A DNA stretch of 64,000 bases from VRUE01 sp963701265 (GCA_963701265.1 OY969581.1:2556313-2620312), one strand, 5' to 3'; positions 1 to 7,862 are shown, counted from the stretch's first letter. Made by a program: numbers and translations. Notes: generated by a model from the letters alone, not told the origin.

Positions 1-378
1 GAGCGCACGATCGATTGCGTGGTGATGGGTTGGCGGCCGGGCAAGGAGGAGGGCACGGTCGGCTCACTGATCCTCGGCCTCTACGACGGCGGCGAGCTGC
101 GCTCGGTCGGCCACATCTCGGGCTTCAGCCAGGAGACGAAACGGAGCCTGCGCACGCTGCTGGAACCACTGGAGACGGGCGAGGCCGGCACCGCCGAGCC
201 GAGCCGCTGGACCGGCGGCCGCGACCTCGAGTGGGTGGCGCTGCGCCCCGAGCTGGTGATCGAGATCGGCTATGACCACGCAGCCGCGGGGCGAATCCGG
301 CACGGCGGGCGGTTTCACCGGTTCCGCGACGACAAAGCGCCGGAGGAGTGTCTGTTCTCGGACCTGGACGAGGGCTAG
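1..378 (+). CDS. ATP-dependent DNA ligase, C-terminal part (5' end outside window)
   Basis: The reading frame is open from base 1 and ends at TAG 376-378, giving the last 125 residues. The sequence carries the OB-fold signature of ATP-dependent (LigD/LigC-type) DNA ligases: DCVVMGWRPGKEEGTVGSL, then GHISGFS, then a C-terminal KAPEECLFSD. In this family the domain closes over nicked DNA after the N-terminal lysine is adenylated and seals the nick using ATP. The adenylation domain with its KxDG lysine lies left of the window, so LigC cannot be told from the ligase domain of a LigD. The stop overlaps the end of the opposite-strand small membrane protein gene by four bases. Confidence 0.88.
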   Translation, partial: ERTIDCVVMGWRPGKEEGTVGSLILGLYDGGELRSVGHISGFSQETKRSLRTLLEPLETGEAGTAEPSRWTGGRDLEWVALRPELVIEIGYDHAAAGRIRHGGRFHRFRDDKAPEECLFSDLDEG

Positions 379-590
379 GAGGCGCTTGGCGGACCTTTGC
401 GATCAGCTCTGTAGTCGCGGATATTCAAGACCAAGAGCACCGCCAGGCCCGAGAGAAAGGCCATGAGGCCCAACACTTCCAAGGCCGCTTCGTCGTCGTA
501 GAGAAAAACGAGACCGGCAAGGGTGATCGCCACTGTAACTGCGATGCCGATGTTGGCATTGCGAAATAGTCTTTTCATTTCTTCAGACAA
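375..590 (-). CDS. Small two-helix membrane protein, function unknown
   Basis: This is a 71-residue protein with two predicted hydrophobic segments (about residues 12-31 and 38-56) and a basic C-terminal tail ending RADRKGPPSAS. I do not recognise the family. Its start overlaps the end of the upstream gene on the same strand (583-590), so the two are probably translated together. Its end overlaps the ligase stop on the other strand. The pair may be a small two-subunit membrane complex, but nothing in the sequence gives a substrate or role. Coding status is inferred from the overlap and the clean membrane-protein composition. Confidence 0.55.
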   Translation of the reverse strand: MSEEMKRLFRNANIGIAVTVAITLAGLVFLYDDEAALEVLGLMAFLSGLAVLLVLNIRDYRADRKGPPSAS

Positions 591-825
591 AATGTTTCCT
601 CACGATATCAATGAGCAGAACGCAAACCCCACCCACCCCGCCGCAATAGCCGCCAATCAAACTCCATCGTTCCGAGTAGCCTCGCGAGCCACTCGCGGCG
701 AAGCTCCCCAAGCCGAGGGCGAAGCTGCCCACCACAACACCTGTGCCAATTGAAGTAGCCAGCTCCCCGAGAAGGCTTGTCAAAGGACCTGCGCTTGCGA
801 AGAGAGGAACGAACACGACCCGCAC
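583..825 (-). CDS. Small hydrophobic membrane protein, function unknown
   Basis: This is an 80-residue Gly/Ser/Ala-rich protein with two or three hydrophobic stretches (about 1-14, 25-45 and 55-75). It overlaps the next gene in the operon by eight bases. No family was recognised. The upstream stretch to the radical SAM stop at 883 is about 57 bp, so it could be the distal part of that transcript. Base composition here is less GC-rich than in the neighbouring genes. The start is uncertain, because no strong ribosome binding site is visible. Confidence 0.4.
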   Translation of the reverse strand: MRVVFVPLFASAGPLTSLLGELATSIGTGVVVGSFALGLGSFAASGSRGYSERWSLIGGYCGGVGGVCVLLIDIVRKHFV

Positions 826-882
826 TCTGAGAGGCGCGTCCGCACGCGTGGTGCGCAGAATGAGCCGGAACGCGAGCGGGAC

Positions 883-1887
883 TCAGAAAAGGCGCGGCTG
901 GGGAGGGTCGACCTCACCTTTCAGCCGAATCGGGCGCTCCTCTTCGTGTCCGCGGCCCCTGCGGTTGCTCCGGCCCCAGCCGCGAACTCGGCGGGTGAGC
1001 TTGGCGCGATCCGAGGGCGGCATGTAGGAGCGGCCGCGGTAGAGGGCCTCGTAACGGGGAAGGAGGTCGGGGCGTTTTTGCTCCAGCCAGGCGAAGAAGA
1101 CGTCCTTGACCTCGTCGCGGAGGTGGAGGGCGACGCCGCCGAGGAAGCTGGCGCCGGCCTCCCTGGCACGGTCGACGATCGGCTGCACCTGCTCGGGGCT
1201 GTCGTTGATGCCCGGCATCAGCGGGGCGATCAGAACGCCGGAGTCGATGCCGCGGCGGCGCAGCTCGGCGACGGCGTCGAGGCGGGCTAAGGGGCTGGGC
1301 GTGTGTGGCTCGGTCGCGCGCCAGGCCTCCTCGTCGAGGGTCGGCACGGAGAGATTGACCGAGACCGGCAGATGCTTCGCCATGCGGGCAAAGATCTCGA
1401 CGTCGCGCATCACCAACGGCGACTTGGTCAGCACCGAGACCGGCGTCTGCGCCTGCTCGAGCGCGTCCAGGATCGGCGGCATCATCCGGTAGCGGCTCTC
1501 GACCCACTGATAGGGATCGGTGTTGGTCCCTAGAGCCACCAACTCCTGCTTCCAGCTATCGCGGGCAAGCTCGCGCCGCAACAGCTCGGGCACGTTGACC
1601 TTGACGACGATCTCGCGCTCGAAGTCACGGCCCGCGTTCATGTCAAGAAAGACATGGGTTCGCCTAGCGAAGCAGTAGGTACAGGCATGACTGCATCCTC
1701 GGAAGGGATTGATCGTCCAGTTGAAGCCGTAGCGGCCGCCGGGGACGCGGTTGAGCGCCGAGCGGGCACGGACCTCGTGGAAGTTGACCCCCATCGCCTC
1801 GGGCGCGTCGAAGGTCCGCACCGTCGTGCCGTCCCCCACGCCGGGTAGGCGCAGGTCGTTCTCCACTCGCTGTTCGTCCCATCGCAT
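883..1887 (-). CDS. Rv2578c-family radical SAM protein
   Basis: A 334-residue protein if it starts at the ATG at 1887. The radical SAM cluster-binding motif CSHACTYC (CxxxCxxC) has its cysteines at about residues 65, 69 and 72. It would ligate a 4Fe-4S cluster that cleaves S-adenosylmethionine. The protein matches the actinobacterial Rv2578c family, which is distantly related to spore photoproduct lyase; the substrate is unknown. An alternative ATG at 1905 would place the SOS-like palindrome at 1889-1902 inside the coding region, so I prefer 1887. The SOS box directly at the start suggests DNA-damage induction and fits a repair role, though that role is inferred. Confidence 0.88.
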   Translation of the reverse strand: MRWDEQRVENDLRLPGVGDGTTVRTFDAPEAMGVNFHEVRARSALNRVPGGRYGFNWTINPFRGCSHACTYCFARRTHVFLDMNAGRDFEREIVVKVNVPELLRRELARDSWKQELVALGTNTDPYQWVESRYRMMPPILDALEQAQTPVSVLTKSPLVMRDVEIFARMAKHLPVSVNLSVPTLDEEAWRATEPHTPSPLARLDAVAELRRRGIDSGVLIAPLMPGINDSPEQVQPIVDRAREAGASFLGGVALHLRDEVKDVFFAWLEQKRPDLLPRYEALYRGRSYMPPSDRAKLTRRVRGWGRSNRRGRGHEEERPIRLKGEVDPPQPRLF

Positions 1888-1888
1888 A

Positions 1889-1902
1889 CGAACATACGTT
1901 CG
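1889..1902 (-). promoter_or_regulatory. LexA-type SOS box upstream of radical SAM gene
   Basis: On the minus strand the site reads CGAACGTATGTTCG. It fits the Gram-positive/actinobacterial LexA consensus CGAAC-N4-GTTCG with both half-sites perfect. It ends one base before the preferred start codon at 1887, so repressor binding would cover the promoter or start of a leaderless transcript. A second site of the same form is at 9432-9445. Confidence 0.75.
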
Positions 1903-1925
1903 CATGCACTGCGGCGGAACCGAGG

Positions 1926-2414
1926 CTAGGCGGGGCTCTCGTCCTTCTCCGTTGCGATGAACTCGTCGAGCTGGCCGCGGGCCTGAGCGTGCGCCTTCTT
2001 GCGCAGCGGCGGCAGCACGGCGACCAGTTTCCCCATCGGGCCCAATGCCTGCTTGGCCCAGTTGCGGAAGTCGAAGTCGTCGACGTGGTCGGCGATCAGG
2101 CCGTCGGAGAAGCGGAACTTGGCCTGGATGTCATTGACCACGGGGCGCCCGGTGGAGAAGGTGTAGCGGGCGATCCAGTGGGCCGAGCCTGAAGCCTCGT
2201 CCGCCTCATGCTCGTGCAGCTCGATCTTGAGGTCGGTTGCGCGGCCGGTCAGCATCCGCCACATCGCGCCCACCTCGTTGCCCTCGAGGTCGCCGAAAGC
2301 GGGGTCGCGAAAGTGTGCGTTGGGGGCGTAGCAAGCGGTCATCGCGACGCCGTCGCAACGGCCAAATGCCTCGTAGAGGCGCTCGATCGTCTCGCGGTTG
2401 GCGTCGGCGCTCAC
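1926..2414 (-). CDS. NTF2-like (SnoaL-type) protein
   Basis: A 162-residue protein with a GTG start at 2414. It has the cone-shaped NTF2/SnoaL pattern: an N-terminal helix pair (ETIERLYEAFGRCDGVAMTA), then ACYAPNAHFRDPAFGDLEG, then beta strands ending in DHVDDFDFRNWAKQALG. Members of this fold bind small hydrophobic ligands or act as isomerases or hydrolases, and the fold alone does not give a reaction. A Lys/Arg-rich C-terminal extension of about 25 residues follows the fold. It stands alone between the radical SAM gene and the YtoQ gene. Confidence 0.8.
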   Translation of the reverse strand: MSADANRETIERLYEAFGRCDGVAMTACYAPNAHFRDPAFGDLEGNEVGAMWRMLTGRATDLKIELHEHEADEASGSAHWIARYTFSTGRPVVNDIQAKFRFSDGLIADHVDDFDFRNWAKQALGPMGKLVAVLPPLRKKAHAQARGQLDEFIATEKDESPA

Positions 2415-2463
2415 AGTGCGCCCACCATAGTTCGCTTGGACGTAAAGGCGGGCGGAGATGGCG

Positions 2464-2925
2464 TTAAGGCAGCTTGCCGGCGATCACGTAGCGGAGGACG
2501 TCGACGACCTGCTCCGCCGTGCGCGCCGTCGCTTGCGCAGCGCAGTCGACCTCCTTCAGCGCGTGGTCCAGCTCGCCGTCGTGCAGGGTGACGATCGGCT
2601 TGCCGAGCGCCGCAGCAAAGCCGGCATCAAAAGCCGCGTTCCACTGCCGGTACTTGTCGCCGAAGCGGACGACGACGACATCAGCATCCCGGATCAGGGT
2701 CTGAGTGCGGATCGCGTTGACACCGGCACCCATGTGATCGCGCCAGAACGGCGTGCTCTCCTCCCCGAGCGTCCCCGTCCCAGCGTCATCCGAGGCGGCA
2801 TGGTCAGTCACTGGTGCCGAAAACTCAATCGGCAGCCCGGCCTCCCTAACCCCCGCCTCGATCCGCTCCCGCCAATCCGAGTGAATCTCCCCGGAGAGAT
2901 AGACCTGCCATATCCGCTCGGTCAA
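2464..2925 (-). CDS. ytoQ: YtoQ family protein
   Basis: A 153-residue protein beginning with IWQVYLSGEIHSDWRE and containing RDADVVVVRFGDKYRQWNAAFDAGFAAALGKPI. That layout is typical of the YtoQ family, whose fold resembles nucleoside 2-deoxyribosyltransferases. No reaction is firmly established for YtoQ. The gene starts at TTG 2925, which overlaps the stop of the dCTP deaminase gene (TTGA, four bases), so translation is coupled. The pairing with a deoxynucleotide enzyme fits a role in nucleotide or nucleoside turnover, which is an inference from context. Confidence 0.85.
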   Translation of the reverse strand: MTERIWQVYLSGEIHSDWRERIEAGVREAGLPIEFSAPVTDHAASDDAGTGTLGEESTPFWRDHMGAGVNAIRTQTLIRDADVVVVRFGDKYRQWNAAFDAGFAAALGKPIVTLHDGELDHALKEVDCAAQATARTAEQVVDVLRYVIAGKLP

Positions 2926-4094
2926 GAAGCTGTCTGCTCCTCGAAATGCTTGGAAAGCATCGTTACCTGCCCTTGGTAGTTGGAGCCCAGCTCCTGCCCA
3001 TAGAGCCGCTCCGCCGGGGCGCTGGTTCGCTCCAGCGCCAACTTACATACGGGTTGGCGGTGCTCGACCATGAAGGAGACGTCGCGGGCGCGGACCTCGA
3101 GCGCGGCGCGGCTGCCGTGGCGGTCGCCGGCCGGGTCGTAGCCGAAGCCGGGGTCGAAGAAGCCGGCGTAGTGGGTGCGCAGCTCGCCGGCGGTCGGGTC
3201 GTAGGCCATCATCTCGGCGGCGATCTGGGGTGGGATGCAGACGCCCTCGGCGGAGAGAAGCAGGTAGAAGATCTCCGGCTCGAGCACGATCTTGGAGCCG
3301 GCCTCGGGGAAGACCGGGTCCCAGTAGTCGGTCCAGCGGTAAGCGCGGATCCGCGAGAGGTCGATCGGCAGGCTGTTCTTCTTCGCCCGGTAGCCGACGA
3401 TGCGATCGCTCGGCCCGGAAAGGTCGACGCTGAGGAAGAGGCCGTCGGCGAGCGCCAGCTCGGACTCCCGGAGGGCGTGGGAGTCGAGGTAGAGCAGCGG
3501 GAACTCGTCCTGCAGGGCGCGGATCTCCGCATCGGCCAGGCGCACGTCGCCGCGGGCGAGGCGCAGCTGGTTGAGCGAGAGCCCGGTCTTGACCTGGATC
3601 GCGAAGGAGCGCGGCACGACCTCGAGGTAGAGCTTGCCGCGGTAACCGGCGCGGATCTCGTCGAAGCGGTGGTGGCGATCGGTGAGCACGCGGGTGAAGA
3701 CGTCGAGCCGCCCGGTCGAGCTCTTCGGGTTGGCCTTGGCGCGCACGTCCTCGGGCAGCGCCAGCTCCTCGATCAGCGGCACCAGGTAAGGACGGTCGCG
3801 CTCGAGCACCGCACCGTCGCGCAGGTCGATGCGCTGGAAGGCGAGGCCCTCGATCTTCTCCTCGACGGTCGAGTCGACGTCGGGGAGGAAGGAGCAGCGC
3901 AGCGCCCAGGCGTGGTCGCCGAGCCGCAGGTCGATGCTGGCCGGCTGGATCGCCTCGGGGCGGATCCGGTAGTCGCCGGAGCTGACCCAGTCGGCGGCGA
4001 TCGCCTCGCTCAGCGCCTGCGAGGGCAGGACGCCGTCGAGAATCGCGCCCCCGCCTTCTCCTGCGTTCGCTCTCACCGGAGCTGTCTCGTGCAT
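2922..4094 (-). CDS. 2'-deoxycytidine 5'-triphosphate deaminase (two-domain type)
   Basis: A 390-residue protein of the long bacterial dCTP deaminase family, which carries two Dcd/dUTPase-like barrels in one chain. Visible signatures are GDYRIRPEAIQPASIDLRLG near residue 45, KANPKSSTGRLDVFTRV near residue 122 and YRGKLYLEVVPRSFAIQVK near residue 155. The enzyme hydrolyses dCTP to dUTP and ammonia, feeding dTMP synthesis in the cytoplasm. It starts with ATG at 4094 and is the first gene of a two-gene operon with ytoQ. It is about twice the length of the classical trimeric Dcd. Confidence 0.88.
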   Translation of the reverse strand: MHETAPVRANAGEGGGAILDGVLPSQALSEAIAADWVSSGDYRIRPEAIQPASIDLRLGDHAWALRCSFLPDVDSTVEEKIEGLAFQRIDLRDGAVLERDRPYLVPLIEELALPEDVRAKANPKSSTGRLDVFTRVLTDRHHRFDEIRAGYRGKLYLEVVPRSFAIQVKTGLSLNQLRLARGDVRLADAEIRALQDEFPLLYLDSHALRESELALADGLFLSVDLSGPSDRIVGYRAKKNSLPIDLSRIRAYRWTDYWDPVFPEAGSKIVLEPEIFYLLLSAEGVCIPPQIAAEMMAYDPTAGELRTHYAGFFDPGFGYDPAGDRHGSRAALEVRARDVSFMVEHRQPVCKLALERTSAPAERLYGQELGSNYQGQVTMLSKHFEEQTAS

Positions 4095-4186
4095 CAGCGC
4101 AGCCTACGCGCTCGGCGTGACGCACACCGTCGGCTAACTGCCGCTAAATGGCGATTTTCTCGGCTTGCCGCTGGTACCTTAGGCTC

Positions 4187-4357
4187 GTGAAACCGGCCCG
4201 CAAAGGCAATTGGACGCCCGACGGTCGAGCCGACCGTGCCGCCTTGCGGCGCGAATACGAGGAACTCACCCCCGCTCAGCGAGTCGAGCAAGTCTTCGAG
4301 CTCTCGAAGTTCATGGCCGGAGTCGCAGACGCCGGCCGCCGCAGGCGCCTTGGCTGA
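4187..4357 (+). CDS. Small protein upstream of nucleotidyltransferase, probable antitoxin partner
   Basis: A 56-residue protein from GTG 4187, basic and mostly helical, with ALRREYEELTPAQRVEQVFE in the middle and a GRRRR tail. The longer reading (ATG 4148) has a hydrophobic leader that looks non-native, so I chose the GTG. The stop TGA overlaps the TTG start of the nucleotidyltransferase gene by eight bases, indicating translational coupling. A short helical protein directly before a stand-alone minimal nucleotidyltransferase is the usual toxin-antitoxin layout. The antitoxin role is inferred, and no family name can be assigned. Confidence 0.6.
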   Translation: MKPARKGNWTPDGRADRAALRREYEELTPAQRVEQVFELSKFMAGVADAGRRRRLG

Positions 4358-4844
4358 GCTCGATATCCAGGGAATCCTTGCCGAGCTCTCTCGGGAGGGA
4401 GTCGACTTCCTGGTGATCGGTGGCGTGGCCGTCGGCTTTCACGGACACGTGCGGGCGACCAAGGATGTGGACGTGGTCCCAGACCCCACCGGCGAGAATC
4501 TGAAAAAGCTGGTTCGCGTGCTCGCGCGGCTCGAGGCCGTGGTCGAGGGAGCCGACGAGTTCGACCCCGGCGAGCTTCCGGACCCACTAGATCCACAGGC
4601 CCTTGCCCTGGGAGGGAACTGGGTCCTGCTGACTAGTTTGGGCCGACTCGACCTGATGCAGTGGCTCGGCGACATCCCACTCTGGGAGGAGCTCTCGCCC
4701 TCAGCGGTTGAGGAGCGGATCGGCGGTATCCCGATCAAGTTCGTCGGCTACCGGGATCTGGTGAAACTGAAGGAACTCGCCGCCCGGCCGGAGGATTTGG
4801 CCGATTTGAAACGCTTGCGGGAAGCACGCGGCGACCCGCGGTAA
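4350..4844 (+). CDS. Minimal nucleotidyltransferase (DUF6036/MNT-like), probable toxin
   Basis: A 164-residue protein if it starts at TTG 4350. It carries the polymerase-beta nucleotidyltransferase signature: FLVIGGVAVGFHGHV followed by TKDVDVV, where the two aspartates would hold the catalytic metals. The C-terminus (GYRDLVKLKELAARPEDLADL) matches stand-alone nucleotidyltransferases found in toxin-antitoxin and phage-defence loci such as AbiEii/MNT-type systems. Such enzymes add nucleotides to tRNA or to partner proteins. An in-frame ATG at 4236 would overlap the upstream gene extensively, so TTG 4350 with an eight-base overlap is preferred. Toxin activity is inferred. Confidence 0.78.
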   Translation: MAELDIQGILAELSREGVDFLVIGGVAVGFHGHVRATKDVDVVPDPTGENLKKLVRVLARLEAVVEGADEFDPGELPDPLDPQALALGGNWVLLTSLGRLDLMQWLGDIPLWEELSPSAVEERIGGIPIKFVGYRDLVKLKELAARPEDLADLKRLREARGDPR

Positions 4845-4847
4845 TCC

Positions 4848-5486
4848 TCAGGCCCCGGAGATCACCTTACGCGCCTCGGCAGTACCGACGTAGGGCGTCA
4901 GCGCAAACTCCGCAATCTCCGGCAGTAACCCGGACATCGTCTTGGTTTCGCCGGCGAGCACGCGGCGTGCAAGCAGTGAGGCGATGCCGCCGACAACGGC
5001 CTCGTCGGTCGCCCCTGGCGGCGGAGTGCTGCCCGGCGGCGCCGGTGCCCCGTCCCGCAGGTAAGGAACGAAGCTCTGCAGGGCGACCTGGTAGCGGTCA
5101 TAGACACCGCGGCCGGCGCGCAGCCCCTCGACCAGCACCAGCTGCGTCTGCGCCGGCTCGGCGGTGAGCAGATCAAGCAGGTCGGTGAGCGCGGCGAGCA
5201 CCCCCGTGGCCCAGTCCTTGCGCTCGGCGCAGGCGGCGAGGACCACGGCACGTATCCGCTCGACCGCGTCGTCATAGGCGGCGACGAAGCAGGCGTCCTT
5301 GCTCTCGAACTGTTTGTAGAAGTCGCTCTTCGAGACGCCGGCGCGTTTACCGATCGAGGAGACCGTGGTGCGTTCGTAGCCTTTTTCCTCCAGGCACTCG
5401 GCGAGCGCCGCAAGCAGCCGCTCACGCTGGTTCTGCGCGACGAACTCGCGGGGCAGGCCGTGACGGCCGCGGGGAAGACGTTCCAC
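4848..5486 (-). CDS. TetR family transcriptional regulator
   Basis: A 212-residue one-component regulator with a GTG start at 5486. The N-terminal DNA-binding domain (about residues 17-65) includes YERTTVSSIGKRAGVSKSDF and the YKQFESKDACF segment that follows the recognition helix in TetR proteins. The C-terminal helical ligand domain ends at residue 212. It is divergent from the lipoprotein gene at 5548 with 61 bp between them, so it may control that gene as well as itself. It shares the LPREFVA leader and overall layout with the TetR at 6304-6951, suggesting a paralogous set. Confidence 0.88.
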   Translation of the reverse strand: MERLPRGRHGLPREFVAQNQRERLLAALAECLEEKGYERTTVSSIGKRAGVSKSDFYKQFESKDACFVAAYDDAVERIRAVVLAACAERKDWATGVLAALTDLLDLLTAEPAQTQLVLVEGLRAGRGVYDRYQVALQSFVPYLRDGAPAPPGSTPPPGATDEAVVGGIASLLARRVLAGETKTMSGLLPEIAEFALTPYVGTAEARKVISGA

Positions 5487-5547
5487 AGCGCTGGAGTCTG
5501 CCAGCGCCAGTGGTCACCGGACCTGCCCGCTAAGATCCGCCCTGTTT

Positions 5548-6300
5548 ATGGGGGGTCCTAAGCACTTGCTGGCTGCGATCGTCGCGGTCCTCGCCTGCGC
5601 ATTTCTCTTGGCCGCCTGCGGTGGGGGCGATGACGATTCGAGCACGTCATCAGGGTCGACGACCGGCGACGTCCCCGGCACGACCTCGACAACGGGCGAA
5701 GGGGCATCGGGACCATCGGGGAGCGAGGACGGCTCGAGCAGCTCCGAAGCGCCGTCCGCTGCCGACAGCGGTGAGGCGGAGAACGGAACCGAGACGCAGC
5801 AGGAAGACCTGGACCTGCCCGATCGAGGCGCAGCCTCCGGGGAGAGCAAGAGCTTCCAGAAGTACAGCGCGGCCGGCAAACTGCACCTCGCCGAATTCGG
5901 TGAGGAGGGGAGCGAAGACAGCCGCGGCGACGTCAGTGAAGTGGTCGTCACCTACCTGCAGGCCGCCGCGCGCGAAGAATGGGACGCGGCCTGCTCGTAC
6001 CTATCGGCCCAAGTCAAGGCGCAAATCTCCACGCTGGCTGAACAGTCCAACCAGGCCGGCGATTGCGCCCAAGCCCTGCCGAAGACGATCAAGGCATTTG
6101 CACCCCCGGCGGCCGATGTGTCAGGAGTCTTGGCACCTGATGGCGTAGCCAGTCTGCGTGTGCAGGAAGGTGGCCGGGCAGGAGAAGGCGCGGGCTTCGC
6201 CCTCTTCCACGGCAGCGACGGCGAAGACCACTGGATCGCGGTCAAGCGCGAAGATGGCAAGTGGTTGGTCCTATCGACCTCCCCCCAGACGTTTCAGTAA
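5548..6300 (+). CDS. Secreted lipoprotein with low-complexity linker
   Basis: A 250-residue protein with a lipoprotein signal peptide: KHLLAAIVAVLACAFLLAAC, with the lipobox LAAC and acylated Cys at about residue 25. A Ser/Thr/Gly/Glu-rich linker follows to about residue 110. A folded domain starts near residue 125 (SEVVVTYLQAAAREEWDAAC) and resembles the small helical/beta extracytoplasmic domains of actinobacterial lipoproteins. The function is unknown. It lies 61 bp from a divergent TetR gene and convergent with a second TetR gene (stop-to-stop gap 3 bp). Confidence 0.82.
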   Translation: MGGPKHLLAAIVAVLACAFLLAACGGGDDDSSTSSGSTTGDVPGTTSTTGEGASGPSGSEDGSSSSEAPSAADSGEAENGTETQQEDLDLPDRGAASGESKSFQKYSAAGKLHLAEFGEEGSEDSRGDVSEVVVTYLQAAAREEWDAACSYLSAQVKAQISTLAEQSNQAGDCAQALPKTIKAFAPPAADVSGVLAPDGVASLRVQEGGRAGEGAGFALFHGSDGEDHWIAVKREDGKWLVLSTSPQTFQ

Positions 6301-6303
6301 GCG

Positions 6304-6951
6304 CTACTCGCCTCGCACCGTGGCGTCCTGGAAGGGCGCCAGCATGAATTCGGAGAGTTCCGGCAAGAGATCCTGGGCCTTTTCGGCCTCGCCTCGGCGG
6401 ATCTGCTGGTAGATGATCCAGGCAACCCCCCCAACCAGGGTTTCTTCGATCGTCTCCGGGAGCAGCTCGTCCCGCGGAACTGCTTGCTTGACCAGGTCGA
6501 CGAAGCGCTGCATCGCCTGCTCGTAGCGCTCAGTTGCGGCTGGAGTGGCCGAGAGCGCCTCGATCATGCACATTCGGGCGAGGGCCGGATTCTCGGCTAC
6601 ATAGCGCAGGAAGGCGGAGAGGCCGGCTTGGACGCGCTCTTCCCAGTCACCTTCCGCATCCGCGCAATCGGCTTCTATCCGCTGCGTCACCTCGTCCACT
6701 GAGGCGTCGAATGCGGCCAGGAAGACTTCCTCCTTGCCCTCGAAATTGTCGTAAAGCGTCTTGCGGGCGACGCCGGCGCGCCGCACTATGTCGCCGATTT
6801 TGGTCGCGTCGTAGCCCTGTTCGGCGGTCAACTCGGCGATCGCGTCCATGATCCGCCTACGCTTGTGGCTGGCGACGAACTCGCGCGGGAGTGCAGGGCG
6901 AGTCGGTATGGCGTCGGTCCCCCCGGAACCCGCCTTTGCGCGCGGCGGCAT
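6304..6951 (-). CDS. TetR family transcriptional regulator
   Basis: A 215-residue regulator when started at ATG 6951; the GTG at 6990 would place 13 extra residues and part of a palindromic operator inside the gene. The HTH region is YDATKIGDIVRRAGVARKTL followed by YDNFEGKEEVFLAAFD, typical of TetR. The C-terminal part is a helical ligand-binding domain (EETLVGGVAWIIYQQIRRGEA). It is divergent from another TetR gene (7063), and the two share a CACGGTA-N13-TACCGTG inverted repeat in between. This suggests mutual or common autoregulation. Confidence 0.88.
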   Translation of the reverse strand: MPPRAKAGSGGTDAIPTRPALPREFVASHKRRRIMDAIAELTAEQGYDATKIGDIVRRAGVARKTLYDNFEGKEEVFLAAFDASVDEVTQRIEADCADAEGDWEERVQAGLSAFLRYVAENPALARMCMIEALSATPAATERYEQAMQRFVDLVKQAVPRDELLPETIEETLVGGVAWIIYQQIRRGEAEKAQDLLPELSEFMLAPFQDATVRGE

Positions 6952-6987
6952 CCGCCAAGGATAGCCAGGAAACACGCAGGTTCCTTG

Positions 6988-7014
6988 CACGGTAGCGACC
7001 CAGATGGTACCGTG
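6988..7014. promoter_or_regulatory. Inverted-repeat operator between two divergent TetR genes
   Basis: A perfect 7-bp inverted repeat, CACGGTA (6988-6994) and TACCGTG (7008-7014) with a 13-bp spacer, is centred at 7001. It lies 37 bp upstream of the TetR start at 6951 and 49 bp upstream of the TetR start at 7063. Length and symmetry suit a dimer of a TetR-type repressor. Confidence 0.6.
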
Positions 7015-7062
7015 TCAGGACTCAGTAGGTTTATAACAGAAACGACTGAGTTTCTCAATGCT

Positions 7063-7815
7063 ATGGACAGGGTCGAACTGAGCCAGGAGATGCTGATCGC
7101 CGCGCTCGGCGATAGCTGGTCGCAGGCCGACGTGAGTGCCGCGGCGGAACTGCTTTCTGGCGGCGAAGGCCAGTTCCCTTCGGGCATCCGCTCTCTCCCC
7201 TCCGACCTGGTCAGCGCCGTCCAACGCGAGCGCCTGCTGGCCGCGATGCTGCGGGCGACGGCCGAGCTCGGCTACCGCGAGGTCAGCGTCCAGGACGTGC
7301 TCGAGCGCGCCGGCGTCTCCCGCCCCACCTTCTACGAACACTTCAGCAACAAGGAAGACTGCTTCCTCGCCGCCTTCGACAGCGCCGCCAACCGCCTGCG
7401 CGAGCGCATCGAGCGGGCATTTGGCGAGGGTGAGAACTGGCGCGAGCGCCTGCGCAGCGGGCTCGACGAGCTGCTGAGCTTCGTCGCCGAGGATCCCGAC
7501 GCCGCGATGTCCCTGATCGTCGACGGCCGCGCCGCCTGCCCGCAGGCACTCACCCGCCGCGACGAGCTGCTCGACCACTTCGCCTCCTGCCTCGACACCC
7601 AGGTCCGCAGCGAAACCCCCGAGAGCGAGCCTGCCCCCACAGCAATCGCCGCGGCCGGCATCGTCGGCGGCATCGAGGCGCTGCTCTACTCACGCCTCAA
7701 CCGCGGCGAGGCCGACGACGTCCGCTCGCTGCTGCCCTCGCTGATGTACTTCGCCGTGCTGCCGTATGAAGGACATGAGGTGGCCAGCGAAGAGCTGGCC
7801 CTGGCAGTGCACTGA
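7063..7815 (+). CDS. TetR family transcriptional regulator with N-terminal extension
   Basis: A 250-residue protein from ATG 7063. The HTH domain begins only at about residue 48 (LVSAVQRERLLAAMLRATAE) and runs through YREVSVQDVLERAGVSRPTF and YEHFSNKEDCFLAAFD. The 45-residue leader (MDRVELSQEMLIAALGDSWS and so on) looks like an extra helical segment. The frame stays open upstream to 6865, but that part runs antisense through the other TetR gene, and GTG 7012 sits in the operator, so 7063 is the best start. The C-terminal domain ends AVLPYEGHEVASEELALAVH. It probably senses a small hydrophobic ligand, but the target is unknown. Confidence 0.86.
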   Translation: MDRVELSQEMLIAALGDSWSQADVSAAAELLSGGEGQFPSGIRSLPSDLVSAVQRERLLAAMLRATAELGYREVSVQDVLERAGVSRPTFYEHFSNKEDCFLAAFDSAANRLRERIERAFGEGENWRERLRSGLDELLSFVAEDPDAAMSLIVDGRAACPQALTRRDELLDHFASCLDTQVRSETPESEPAPTAIAAAGIVGGIEALLYSRLNRGEADDVRSLLPSLMYFAVLPYEGHEVASEELALAVH

Positions 7816-7862
7816 AGTCGGGCTATCTGGCAATCCCACAGCCCACCTGGGGGAGGTCTTCG

